Below, in pieces: positions 1 through 11,739 of a DNA stretch of 64,000 bases; position 1 is the stretch's first letter; every line of letters starts with the position of its first letter. The DNA comes from Dactylonectria macrodidyma. Lineage: Eukaryota > Ascomycota > Sordariomycetes > Hypocreales > Nectriaceae. A program made the translations under genes and the position numbers. The stretch lies in contig JAGMUV010000035.1 in assembly GCA_020744425.1 (NCBI GenBank), forward strand, positions 186,001 through 250,000, in the 5' to 3' direction. Below the pieces are notes generated by a model that did no database searches, had not been told where the DNA came from, and saw only the letters and a program-made list of their open reading frames with translations.

Positions 1-3000
1 GAGGGTAGGGTGAGAGAGGCGTGCGGTGTTGGATGGAGGAGTACTTGAAAATGGTGGTGGTAGTGGAGGAGCAGGATGCTGTCGCCGGGTTCCTTAAGAC
101 ACGGCGGCCGAGATGAGACGCTACGGTGCGTTGCCGGTGCCGTGAGGTGAGGAAGGCCCAGGCTAGCCCATGTCACTGTTTGGGATGCCGGAGAAAATGT
201 GTCTAGTCGGGCCCAGTGTCAGATCTTGGGGACTTGTGTACCCTTTGCTTCTTCGACGTCAAGTTTGCATTCGGTGCCTTACTACCTGCCAGGTCTGGGC
301 CTTGTGGTTCCAGAACTCGAGGTAACGGGCTGCACTTTGGGTCCATCTGAGTGGGTTCGTTCGTTGTTGAGAGCTGGTGGGGTGAGAGGAAAATTAATTG
401 GCCCTTTTTCCTCCATCCAACTCTCGAACGATTGAGGCCCGTCAAGCAAGGTCTTGGAGGCCAAGCACAAGCGCGACGGCCATGATACCAAGAGCCAACG
501 TACCCCTCAGACGTTGGTGCGGGGCCGGGCTCTGGCTCTGGCTTTTCTCTGGCTCTGTTCTTCCTTGGACGCTGAACTATGTCTGATGCCAAATGCGATG
601 CGAGCCTACGCACCAGGCCCCTGCCCCCATCCCATGCCCATCACAGGCTCATCCGGTTCAGAAGCCGTCAGCGCGCACGAGAGCTCGCACGTACCCCTGT
701 ATTCCGCCTCCGTCTCCTTTCTGCATGGAAGTGATGGATAAGGGACGGTTCCTGGAGTAGCGCTGTCAGATCTTCGAGACAGGAAGCGATGTGTAATGGG
801 GCTTGCGGGTGAGCAGGAAAGTAGGATAGAAGTCGCTAGCCCATGGTGGTTCATCCTCGCGAGGCGATCATTAGAATTCTGAGGATGCATCTGCCTACGC
901 CAGCAAGGTAGGAGAGGAGGTCTGCTGGCCCTTCGTCAATCGAGCTCAATTGTCACATTGCCACGCCCACCGCGTCGCCGCACCGGGTATCCTGTATGTC
1001 CCTCTCCGTGCGAAGCCATGCCAGCGTGACTTAAAATCGTCCCGGAGACATGCCGTGTGTGTCTGGCGGGCGCTGCTAGTGTTGGACGAGGCCACGTTCT
1101 ATACCGGCACTGTCTCGGCTGTGAGGCACAGCACCAAGAAGGGCCAGCCGCAAGCCGCAATAGCTCGAGCGAAGACTGGCGGCTGCGCTCAGAGCGGAAT
1201 CGTCTAGTAACTTCGGGGGGAGGGAGCATCGTAGGGCTGCCAAGTCGGGATTCTCCAGCCAGGTGTTGGCCCGCGGCAGATCTTTCTAGCCTGCCGGCAT
1301 GAGATTAAGGTTCAATGGTTAGCGTTGAGGCTGAGACAAATATAAGTCATGGTAAATATGATTGGATGTTGGCCTTGCAGGTCTTGTCTTGTTTTGGATT
1401 CTCCGTAGCTCGCTCTGCTGCATCTCATGTCGGATAGTCCCGAAGCCAGTGCAAAGGTCCATTGTTAGATCCCGAGTCACTATGTTACTCCGTCAGGGAT
1501 ATTGTTCCCTGCGGAGCCTCGACCGTACGGACCCCTGGCTTGACATAATGCCTGAAAACTTCGCACGTCCGACAGAATGACACCAGAATAACCTCAAGTC
1601 ACAGAAGCTTAGTCCCTGTGTCGTATTAAAAAGCCATTTCTACCTGGTAGATGATATCCCGGAAACTGTCTCCCACTGCCCGTAAGATTAGCATCGCCAA
1701 CTTTGGAAAATGACCATCGAAGACAGGGTTAAGGAAGATGAGATAATGGAAGCTATGGCTATTTCGAGTCTGAACAACATCTGAGGAATCTGGCAGAGCT
1801 ATTCAAGTTACAGAACAAACCGAAATGGGTTGCCCTTTTTGTCACACTCTCAGAATCTCTGCGCACGGACCCTTTGCGTCTTTTTGTGGCTACAGTCTCA
1901 GTCGCGATTACAAGCAGCCAATTTTAGACTTCATCGAAGGAAGATCTAAACTATGACGAAGTATGTCCGCTTATGGAGAGGCTAATAAGCGCTGCTAATT
2001 CAATACTCTTAGTTGCAACACATCTTGGGATCTTTGATATCTGAGTTATGAATCGAGCATTGAAATAGGATTTGCTTTGGAAACCTCGTCCAGCAAACTC
2101 TGTGCCAAGAGGGTCACCGCTGAACTCGAGCATTCGAGCCACCAAAGCTGGCCAGGCGGGTGTGGCACGAGTCGCGACTCGAGACAAGTGCGAAGGCGAC
2201 CACGTAGGCGACTCTACCTTCTCCATGCGGCCGCGTGCACACGCAGGCGATATCACATGCAGGGGGTTGACAAGGGCACACTCAGTACACACCTAACGGG
2301 CGGTGCGTCCGTGCGAGGTTGTTGACGCAGCCAGCGGTCGGCAAGTGCCACCGCTGAATGACAAGTGTCTAGCTAAATTGCCTTACTCTAGCACCCTCTG
2401 ATCCACATTTTCCTGGGGCACTTGGACTATGCGGGGAATCGAAGATCTGCCTCCCCGACCAAAGAGAGAGCGAATCGCGAGGCTGCAGACCGGGCTGGAG
2501 GTGTTGGGTCTCGCACAGTGTGCACAAAATTGCTTCGGCTGGCTAGAGTGCATGGATTTGGCATTTGAACCCCGTGAGCCCCAAGCATGAGCCGGGGTGC
2601 ACGGAACACAAGCTATCACTCATACGGCTTTGCAACGGCACTTTCCGAATCAAGCGCCTACCGCGGATATTAGCTGAACATTGAGGATTGGTTCAGCATC
2701 CTGGCTCGGGAGCTGACAACCGATTCCCCGCCACCGGGCTGCCTGGGACCAGGATTTTTGCAGCAACCAGCTCCATGCAGCAAACAAGCTCCTCATCTAG
2801 GCCGTTCTTGACCAAAAATACACGTTCGTCACGTTGGGTGCGCCGTTGGGCTGATGGGGCCATTCGGTGGCTAGGAGCCCGACAGTGGGTTCGCAGTGGC
2901 ACTCTTAGTAGGTTTACTGTTCCTTGGGCCAGCCACCTGCCAAACTAAACGCAAAATACCTGAGTGCCAGAGTCTGGTCCTGGCTGCCACCGTCAGTGAG

Positions 3001-3276
3001 ACATCGCGGTGACGTTGAGAGCAACAGCCATTGTGAGGTCGCCCAGTCGCATGGATATATTAGCAGTTGAAAATCTTACAATCGTTCCATTGTAGTACGT
3101 CCCAACCCAACGGTGCAACCACAACGGGCCTGTGAGTCTTGCTTCCCGTCGACATGTTTCGTTGGCGACGCTCCCGCTACCGTCGTTATCGCCGCCGCCG
3201 GAAGACGAGCCACCACCTCCTCCACCTCCATCGCCAGAGCCACCACTACTAAATACTCCGCGTCTCGCCGAGACAC
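1..3276. other. No recognisable gene
   Basis: Open frames here are short, overlap on both strands and match no family I know. I saw no repeat ends, tRNA or splice-bounded exon that I can defend. Base composition is mixed, without strong AT-richness. The right edge is the TA target of the pogo-D copy. Confidence 0.5.
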
Positions 3277-3278
3277 TA

Positions 3279-4344
3279 CCATGCAGTACCCACCTACCGG
3301 TAATACCCACCTACCGTACACCAAAAAGAAAACTCCCCCATACAAAATGCTCATCTTCACTTGCACGGTGATCGGCCAAAATTGAAGCTATTGCCATGAA
3401 ATCATATCTGTTTTATTAAGAGTTTCATGGCGTTTGATATTCTCATATTGCTTTTTTGATCACACAAGCGGCATGGTCGCATAGCACTAATGTAAAATAT
3501 CTCAAAATGCCTCCTTATCACCCAGCCTCCTTGAAGATTCATCGAAGTTTTATCTACATCAGTCTTCCTTAATTGCCTTCGAAATGCCTCGAACGTCTTA
3601 TACAGAGAATGATGTTATTTAAGCCATACTGGATGTCACAGATAACTGCCTCTCGCAGTACCAGGCCGCCCAGAAGCATGGCATGCCTCCGACCACTCTC
3701 TGACCGATTAAGAGGCCTACCGTCAAAGTCTGAGGTCACCCAGCCTGCCCAGCTGTTATCCAAGTCTCAGGAGAACAGGTTAGTTACCTGGATACTTCGA
3801 CAAGAGGCCTTGGGCTATGCTCCTTCCCACAGTCAAGTTCGCGCCACTGTCGCTGCCCTCTTGAGACAACAAGGCCGGGAAAGGGCTATTGGTGTACACT
3901 GGGTAGCCAGGTTCATGAAACGACATCCAACCATAAAGACGAAGATAGGGAAACGCTTACCCCGATGGCCGTCAATTGGTCCTTCGATATCCGGGAGAGC
4001 GAGTATGGCTGGATCAAGCCTGAGAACACAGTTAATGTTAACTAGGGCGGTATCATGGCTGGATTTGGTGAGTAATTATCGTTTTTGTCATAAAATTCAC
4101 TAATCCATTCCGAATCTAGGCTTGGATTCCTTGGTTATCGGCAGTAGCGATCCTAAGAGGAAGGCATTCCTCAAAGGCTCCCAGTCCCGCGCTTGGACTA
4201 GCTTTATTGAAGCCGTGACTGCAGATGGTCGTCTTCTAAAACCAGGGATTATTTTCAAAGGCAAAGAACTTCAGCAACAGTGGTTTATCAATGAGTTCAA
4301 GAAGATAGCCGACTGGTATTATATCACTTCTGAAAATGGCTGGA
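3279..4344 (+). pseudogene. pogo-D: 3'-truncated, decayed pogo/Fot-type transposon
   Basis: The left terminus CCATGCAGTACCCACC follows a TA dinucleotide, as in pogo-C. The coding part resembles the N-terminal two thirds of the pogo-A/B transposase: a CENP-B-type helix-turn-helix region (SKSQENRLVTWILRQEALGY) and the start of the DDE domain (ITSENGW). It is dead. A segment is missing after KTKIGKR, which shifts the frame, and the first catalytic Asp-Glu pair of NVDEGG has become Asn-stop (aactag). Similarity to pogo-C ends at about 4344, so the third exon and right terminus are absent. The intron between GFG and LDS is still recognisable (gtgagtaatt...tctag). Confidence 0.85.
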
Positions 4345-4490
4345 GTCACACGAATGCTTTGATGTTGGGGTATGAAACGAAACTCAATTTCGCAGTCTTT
4401 GCCACGACAATGACGGCCAAGTCTTGCCCGGCCAACCAGGTACGCACTATTGTGATATAACTCTATGCTTCACAGTGGCCTTGTGACGGT

Positions 4491-5603
4491 CTAGGCCGTC
4501 TCTGCGGGCGAACTTTCGTTTTGTGGGCGGGTTTGGACACCCAGGAACGTCGCACCACCAAGGTTTCCGATGTTTGTTGCAGTGTTGTCTGTGTTAGAGG
4601 TTAGCGGACGGTGAACGTCTCCGATAAATCCAGACGAGCTAGAGGGGCCAAGTGGCAGGGCGTACGCGAATGATGAATTCCGGCCAAAGAGCACTAGATG
4701 CCCGTCCTTATCTACCCCACCCTTGTCGCATCGATGTCCACGCGGACAGTAGTACGATCCCTTGCCTCTCTGCTTCAGTGCTTCCATGTCGATCCTGGCG
4801 AATTGTTCGTCCTCGTCCTGTCCTGAGTTATCTGACATGGGCGCAATATTGCCTGGCGACGGGGGACTTGTTGGTGACATTTGCGAGATTGTGAGCATCT
4901 TTTGGCTGCTGTGCACCTTAACATCTACTTTGCCAGTCGCAGCCGCTGGTGGGTGCGGCAAAACGGTTCGCTTCATGTCGTAGAAGTGGGTGACTGAATC
5001 GGGGGGCAACGCAGAAGGAGCTGTCTGCCAGATATCCTGAACCTCGCGGGACAACTTCTCGGTCAGGTCCCGGATTTTGCTATCGAATGATGTTAGCCAT
5101 ACTCGGCCACGGCACGTTGTTGGGCGATTGGTGTGTGGGAGTGACTTACCGGGATTTTGGGACTTCAACGTCGGAGACGTTGTTCACTCGCCTCGACTGC
5201 TCATGCGCATCCGTGACTGCCATCTCCACATGCGGACCAGTAACCATGAGGTCGGTGAAGCTGGAAAGGGCCCGTGCAACGCGGGTCAGGAACTCTCCCA
5301 TGTCGGTGATGACTGTATTGGGCAGGCTTGAGGGCGCTGACGTAGGAGGAGCTGGCTGGGAGATATCCTGAATCTCACGGAAGTAATTCTCGAACAGGTG
5401 CCAGGTTTTGCTATCAAAGGACGTTAGACGTAATTCGGCCACGGCACCTTGTTGGACGATTGGTGTTTGGCAGTGTCTTACAGGGCCTTTTCAGCAGTGG
5501 GGGGATTGCCCTCGAATTGTGCAATCCAGTCTTTCCCGATAGCCACTATAGTATGGTCAAGGGTCAGGCACGAGGGCACCGACACCTCTGACGGGGGATT
5601 CAT
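4491..5603 (-). CDS. Hypothetical protein, three exons, duplicated exon-intron module, C-terminal Cys motif
   Basis: The gene structure is inferred: exon A 5603-5482, intron 5481-5411, exon B 5410-5150, intron 5149-5080, exon C 5079-4491. Both introns begin GTAAG and end GATAG, and all phases agree, giving about 323 residues. Exons B and C start with homologous segments (FENYFREIQDISQ and TEKLSREVQDIWQ), and the preceding introns are clearly homologous, so an intron-exon unit has been tandemly duplicated. The C-terminal part carries YYCPRGHRCDKGG, a Cys/His motif seen in many uncharacterised fungal proteins (known from memory of the family), but the His that usually follow are missing. An upstream ATG at 5712 would add about 36 residues but is separated by an A21 tract that puts it out of frame. 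Function unknown. Only 146 bp separate its stop from truncated pogo-D. Confidence 0.6.
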
Positions 5604-5632
5604 GGCAACTTCGATGGCATTCTTCGGCTGAC

Positions 5633-5653
5633 TTTTTTTTTTTTTTTTTTTTT
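5633..5653. repeat. 21-bp poly-T (poly-A on the minus strand)
   Basis: An uninterrupted homopolymer just upstream of the 4491-5603 gene, on its coding strand a run of A. With 21 A the upstream frame from ATG 5712 is closed; a change of one or two bases would open a different junction. The length may also be a sequencing uncertainty. Confidence 0.9.
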
Positions 5654-5712
5654 ACCAAGGAGCTGGTACTGGGAGACGCGGCTGTGGTTCCGGATTCGAG
5701 AACCTGCGCCAT

Positions 5713-6145
5713 TGATATGGTGTTAGTGTGAAAGGAGCAAGCGAGGCTAGTCTGCGTTGAAGAGAGTTACTAGCGTAACTATGCGGGACCTACTACGTAG
5801 TAATACCTAGTGGGCGCCAGTGTGGCACTGAGACTAGGTAACGCCTGGCCAAACTCGGCGCGGTGCGACGCGGCGGTGGACTCAGCGGGAGCAGCAAAAA
5901 TCCCCCCCAAAAAAGGAAGGAAAAAACCCCGGGCTTCAGAGGAGAGGGGAGATGGAGAGTCAGGCCTTGGGAACAGGCTCGGGCTCTCAACCGAGAAACG
6001 GGATGCACGAGTCGGTCGCGGAGGAGGAGGCGCGAGCGTCGGGTAATTAGATGTTATTTATTCATGGGCGGAAGGGAAAGTCAATGGCAATGGACGACAG
6101 ATTGATGAAGGAAGGGATAACAACGGGGACAACAAGCCAGGGCTA
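5713..6145. other. Intergenic, nothing recognised
   Basis: Purine/pyrimidine-biased runs (C- and A-rich around 5900) but no supported gene. It ends at the left terminus of the piggyBac-1 element. Confidence 0.5.
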
Positions 6146-8288
6146 TCCCTTTGAGTGTGGTAAGACTACACCTGACCGTGCCGCCCCACACCCCCCCCTG
6201 CCGCGCCGCGGTACAAGGGAGTGACCTAGAGCGCGTTCAGAAACAACACCAGCCAATTCCTCATACAACGCGTTCTCTGTATCCCTATGGATTCCCAACT
6301 GCCCCCTAGCCAAGCGGTCAACGTGTATGACGACGACAGCTTCATCCGCGTTGACTATCACAGCCGCCGTGAACGCCCTGAGGATAATACGTGCCGGCCG
6401 ATTGAAAATCCGGACCCGGAACGCGGCTACAACTTTGAGCCGATGGACCTTCCAAGCCAGGCTCCCGTGATAGCAGCTTTGCCCCAGCAGCCGCTGTTGC
6501 TTTTCCAGGCCTTTATACCTATTTCCCTAGTTGAAAGCTGGGTCGGCTATACGAATAGCTGGGTCAGTTACCTCTTGCAGCAGCATGAAGCCGGCCGCCG
6601 CAGATTGAAGCCGCGGTCTCGGCTGTTACAATGGAAGCCGACCTCTGTTACCGAAATCTACATATGGATTGCAATCATAATTTATATGCAATTAAATATA
6701 ATACCAAAGATCAAGGACTATTGGAAGGTTTTCAAACCTGGGAAATTCACCTCATATCACCCAGTAATTAACCGACTACATGTCTTATGACCGATTTCAG
6801 CTACTATCACGACATCTTCGTCTCTGGGACTTTACAACGATCGATAAGGAGCCCGCCTTAAGCTTCTACGGCCGTACCTACAGCCGGGTCAATGCCTGGT
6901 CTGACCACATACAGCATATGTCTACCGTTTTCTTCTCCCCGGGCACCTGTATCGCTATAGATGAGTGCATAGTCCGCTACCTCGGACGGTGCTATGATAC
7001 AACAACTGTCCCTAATAAACCTACACCAACGGGCTTCAAAGTGTGGGTTGTGGCCCAACAGGGCTATTTCCTACGGTGGATTTGGCACAGGCCGGGCCGG
7101 AAGTTCGGGCCCGTAGGGGTCCGGCCGGCTCGACGGCTCCAAGGGTCACAGCTACGGCGGAGCCGGCAGCAGTTCCGTAAGAGAAGTACGATCTATCTGA
7201 ACCCGACCCAAGCTGTGGTTGTTGCCCTAGTAAATCTGCTGCCGGATTCCACGCATCACGTCTTTCTCGATAACCTTTTCTCTTCACCCGGCCTCTTTCT
7301 TCGGCTCCGGCAGCTAGGTCACGGGGCCACGGGCACAGCCCGCCGTAACGCCGGCTTACACGAATCTCTCGTCAACCTCAAAGCTACAGATAACACAGCA
7401 AAAGGCAGCATTCCTTTTAACGAGGTTAGAGCCATCCCTACGAAGGATAATAAAGTCAGTTAAGAAGACACAATTATGCTATATTTCCTTACTAATTTGT
7501 CTTCTATTAGGTCAATCAGATCGTGTGGAAAGATAACGCCCTCGTTATGTTCCTAACAACCCGATTTACGGGTAGTGAAAGGACTAGCTGTAAGAGGAAG
7601 AAGCCGACAGGGGACCAAATTCAGTCACGGCCGATACAGCGTTTTTTCAGTAATGAGCCCGTCAAAGAGCTTTCTATCCCGTCTATTGCTGCTGCTTACA
7701 ACCTCGAGATGAACGCAGTAGACCGCGGTGACCAACTGCGGTCGTATTGGGGCCCCAACCGCCGTGTGCGTAGGGGCCCTTGGAAATCCCTCGCTTGGGA
7801 CTTTTTGCTAGAAATAGCCCTTGTGAATAGCTTCATTTTACAGAAGCAAGGGCAGCCACAGTGGCAGCCGATAACTAACCCAGGGGACTGGCGGCAACGC
7901 ATTGTTGATGACCTCATGGCTGCGTACGCACCAGCAAGTCAAGCCCGGAAAAGGTTTCGGGTTGGAGACGACTTTACGCCTGTCTCACAGCATAATTGGG
8001 TCCGAAGGAAGAATCCGTCAGCATGCCGGGCTTGTCAGAACGTACGGCAAGGCGAGCAGCGGCCGCGGCGGCCGTTGGAAGCAACAGCCGGCAACAGTAA
8101 TAGCGGCAGACGGCAATCGCGTTGGCGTTGTGAGCAGTGTGATGTAGCTCTTTGTAACAAGGGAAATTGCTGGGACTTCTATCACCACATAAAATAGGTG
8201 GAGGCAGAGGTACCCTAAATTTGCAGCATTTTAGTTGGTCTAGATCCCTGCTGCTAGCGCAAGTGTAGTCTTACCACACTCAAAGGGA
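6146..8288 (+). mobile_element. piggyBac-1 DNA transposon
   Basis: Inverted termini beginning TCCCTTTGAGTGTGGTAAGA match perfectly over 26 bp: the left end runs inward from 6146 and the right end is its reverse complement ending at 8288. Each end is bordered by TA (6144-6145 and 8289-8290). The flanks are not TTAA, the usual piggyBac target (left ctat, right ataa next to the CCC/GGG). It encloses one transposase gene. A related, better preserved transposase lies at the right edge of the window. Confidence 0.85.
6287..8197 (+). pseudogene. piggyBac (DDE_Tnp_1_7) transposase with one frameshift
   Basis: It starts at ATG 6287. The frame changes at about 6780 (the first frame ends NRLHVL; the second starts at ATG 6780, MSYDRFQLL), where the related copy at 62-64 kb is continuous. 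An intron at 7455-7510 (gtcagt...ctattag) joins NK to VNQIVWKDNA and is conserved in position with the other copy. Catalytic aspartates are visible in AIDECIVRY, FLDNLFSSP and NAVDRGDQLRSY. The C-terminal cysteine-rich finger CRACQNV ... CEQCDVALCNKGNCWDFYHH is intact. Apart from the single frame change the copy is well kept, so the decay looks recent. Programmed frameshifting is possible but I see no clear slippery site. Confidence 0.85.
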
Positions 8289-8290
8289 TA

Positions 8291-9500
8291 AGTGGACGCC
8301 ACTTGCTAGTCGACGGGGTGGCCCGTTCGTTTATCACCCGCCCATCCCCACATTATGTGATTACCCGTCGCCCGCGGCCCAACCAGCACCAACCTATCAC
8401 CCACCCATCTCTTTGATTGTGCGAAGGCTGACGTCAAAGTATGTACTAGTAGGGATGTTACACCAACCGCGGAAACGCTACATAAGACACACATGGGTAG
8501 GTTTATCGAGCCCATGCTCTGACTATCAGGCACCCATTTATACCGCTTATGGTGAGGTCCACACGACCCCTGCTGCCGAGATGTACCTAGAGGTAGCTAA
8601 ATACACATAACCTACTCGTACTCCGTACAGGTATCTTTATTTCTGACATTAACAAATCGACAACTCTCCCTGTAAAAATTTTCCCCTCGCAGCTGCTGTT
8701 AGCATTGCGTTAGGGCAGAGATTATTTTTGCAGGCCATCACCCGCAGCTTTGCAGCTAGGACCTAACAGGGTCTTAGCAGGCCACAATCCGAAGGGATTA
8801 GGAGAGTTGACCTTCTTGTGAGCTGCAGCGACAGCCAGGAGATACTGTCCTGGCACCAAACAAACCAGCCGGTTCCAGGCTCTCGCAAGATTGGGTGCCT
8901 TGTGAGGCCCTGGATCCTGCTGGCCCTCCGCCCTACCGACCTTTGCGAGTCCGATCGGCGTGATCTTCCGCGGCCCTGCCGCCTCGACAACCCTCTGCAG
9001 CTTCGGCTGCCCAGAGCCACCAGTGCGGCCCTGCCGCCTTGACACACTGGGCCTCGTGCCCTCGACCTCTTGGGCTTCTGTGGCCCCACCAATTCCCTTC
9101 TGCAGCTCTGACTGCTCGACATTCCGGGTTTCGCGCCCTCGACTTGATCTACGGCTTTTAGCCGCCCCGACCGACCTCTGTAGCTGCGCGCTGCCCAGAG
9201 AACCTCCTCTCTTTTTGTAGCTTCGGCTGCTACCCGGACCGCCACCGGGCCCGACAACTTGTCTCACTGCTTCGAGACAACATACACAAACCGCTGGGTC
9301 AAGATGGTACAGAGCTTGCCTCGAGACCGCAGATCGAGGCAATCGCCTCCTCCGCAACAGCGCCCCAGTCGCCTTGGGTTTTTCTCCTGCGAGGGTTTTC
9401 CCCAAGGATGCACGGCTTTGGTTGCAGCTACTAGCGACCTTCGATGACATAGCCCTCCGGCCCTAGGGTGTCGATGGCTACTTGATCTATCTGTGCAAGA
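8291..9500. other. Unassigned, low-complexity
   Basis: A long frame on the minus strand (9450-8722) is rich in Arg, Gly, Gln and Ser, with loosely repeated segments and no recognisable domain; I do not call it a gene. The plus strand is broken by stops. It may be the internal part of a decayed retroelement whose 3' end lies at 9520-9875. Confidence 0.4.
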
Positions 9501-9519
9501 GATTTCTCGACTGGGTGAG

Positions 9520-9875
9520 GGACGGTTCCCGCTGACGGGATGCCCTCTTGAAACAATGCGCCTTTGAGCAGATGCCATGCTGGATGAGCTACATAGAGGC
9601 GCTGCTACATGGAAGTTTTGCCAAGATCACCTATATCGATATCCTGTGTGACGTGCTTTAGCAGAAACTACTTAGGGCTGGCTACGAGTAGAAAAGTGCC
9701 TTTTGGAGGGATTGAGCATGCATATAGCTCCTAAGAGGCCTTGCAAATGGTCTGAGTAAGGTCCAATGCAATTGTAGATAGTTTAGCCCAGCACGTCCTG
9801 TGCCCCAACAGGGGACTTTTACGGGCCTCACGGTCCCCCGGACGAAAAATATACATACATACATATTAACAAATA
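9520..9875 (+). mobile_element. Possible non-LTR (LINE-like) 3'-end remnant
   Basis: Shares blocks in the same order with 46140-46396: CCCGCTGACGGG, then a stretch around gcctttgagc, and near the end GGGGACT...ACGGGCC...GGACGAAAAATATACATAC. The end is a short tandem tail of atac units (9850-9870). A simple-repeat 3' tail without inverted ends is typical of LINE insertions. No reverse transcriptase is present here. Confidence 0.4.
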
Positions 9876-11040
9876 GAATAAAACATATGTTCTTATAACT
9901 ACAGAAAACTAATTTCTTTTTCCTTCCCTATTTGCCTGCCGCCAGGTCCGTGCCATGGGGACTTCCCATCTCGATCCCCCTTTTCAAGGTCCCTGCCTCC
10001 ATCGGCCATGCCATCAAGGACCTGGTATGGCGAGTGGCTAGCGTTCTTGAGGCGATTAACTAACCTAAACCGTCGGGAGGACGGCCCGTATGATCATAGT
10101 ATATCAACATGTGATATGCGCCGCGTCAAAGCTAGGGTGTGACGAGGGCGGCTTGGGGGTGTCCCACAAATGTGTCTCAGACCCCTCCTTCGTATCTCCG
10201 CGGCGCCTATGAGAAGGACTTGCGTAGTACAAGCTAGAAGCAGCGGGAAGCTCTCGATGTGTGTGTAAGCTGAGCGGGCCGAATTGATTGACAAAGGTAA
10301 TCACAATGGGTTTGATTCCATGGCAAAGGTGTCTTTTGTTCTTTGTCGATGTCTCCCTTGTCTCCTCCACTTTCGAACCCGAAGTCGGGGGCGAGAACCG
10401 AACCATGGCCCCGGCGAAGTTGGGAATGCATGCAAGTTTGATCACCAGGCTACCCTGACCGCTGCGGCGGCCTTGTTACTGCCGTCGCACAGGCTATTGG
10501 TGCAAGATGCTGCTTTTGGACTTGCAAACGGCCAACTTCTGTCATATCTGGTCCGTTTCCAACAATCTGCAAGGCCTCGCCCTTCACTCTCCATACACTA
10601 TCCAACGCGAACAATCAAAACCACCCCCAGCATTGGCGGGGCCGTTCCCACATAACTGACGACTGCGAGAAGCAAGGCACACTTGAAATACCGCAACCAC
10701 AGCCCGGGAAGTCAGAACGACCCTGAATCAGGACAAACCTGCAGGACTCTGCGGATCCTTTCCCCCGGACACATCGCCACCATGCCCTGATACGGCAGAG
10801 CCATCAAAATCCGATTCGTGGTGGGTGAAGCAGCCCCTTTCTCAACGTTGCCCAATGGACCGGGACACATCGTTCGGGTTGGGCCAGTTCCAAGACCGGA
10901 CTTGGTGGTTTTGAGATGCCTGTTGGAGAGGGAGGTTTTAGGCTGCTAAGAATCAGTACTCGGAACGTCAAGTATGTTCTTTCCCTGCTCGTCATTGAAA
11001 AACGGATTCTCAATTTTTTTTTTTCCGGTTTAGGAGGAAC
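9876..11040. other. No recognisable gene
   Basis: Only short overlapping frames. I saw no repeat ends or conserved motif. Confidence 0.4.
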
Positions 11041-11059
11041 ATGCGGGCCATGAATAGTG

Positions 11060-11725
11060 ATGTTGTACTTTTCGTACAACTCATTTGTACGTACGTACCG
11101 TACAAAAGAAAAAGTACGTACACGTACTACGTACGTACGACAAGGGTCCATGTTTTCCTAATAAGGTAATTTGTGGGTCACATTGTACAAACACGGGGCT
11201 GTACAAAAACTCCGCCGGTCATGAATACGCTTGCCAACTCCGTTTCTCTGTTACAAACGAAAGCTCGGAATCGCCTTACACCCATGCACGCTGATATGCA
11301 GGCATTCATTTTTATGAATGACCGCGTATTAGATCGCCTTAAGGATCAGAAGTACACCCATAAAAAGCGCTGGGCGGATCTTGAGGAGAAGGACTGGCTA
11401 GAACTCGAAGATTCATATCTCGAGTTATTTGTAAATGCGCAGGGCAAGAAGGTCTGGATGGATGGTGTGATGGCCTCCACCAGTGGAGATTTTGAGTGGG
11501 AGGGTGTATTACAGTCGACGGGTGATATATTGGGGGTTGGCTCTGAGGTGGAGACAGAGGTTTGAGGCTTGAATGGCAGAAGACGAGGACCGTGAGAAGC
11601 CTACTAAGTTACCAGTATTACCTAAAAAGGAAGGGGGAAATTTGTATGGTACATATTTGTACGTACAATAAAGTTGTACGTACGTACAGCGGCTAAAATA
11701 CATTACGTACGTACGTACAGACGAC
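11060..11725 (+). mobile_element. Short element with GTAC-rich ends enclosing a 130-residue frame
   Basis: Two clusters of palindromic gtacgtac motifs (11060-11150 and 11650-11725) flank an open frame at 11173-11565. Repeated short motifs near both ends are typical of hAT-type DNA transposons. The frame encodes an acidic, Trp-rich C-terminal segment (KRWADLEEKDWLELEDSYLE) after RLTPMHADMQAFIFMNDRV, which faintly resembles the end of a hAT dimerisation domain. I could not define exact termini or a target duplication, so the class is tentative. Confidence 0.35.
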
Positions 11726-11739
11726 CATTTCAAAAGTCT

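Noticed and set aside
3076..3385. Gly/Ser- and Pro/Thr-rich frames on both strands
   Set aside because: Trinucleotide-type low complexity next to the pogo-D terminus; no domain.
8722..9450. 242-codon open frame on the minus strand
   Set aside because: Arg/Gly/Ser/Gln-rich low-complexity product without domain, start context or intron; likely open by composition.
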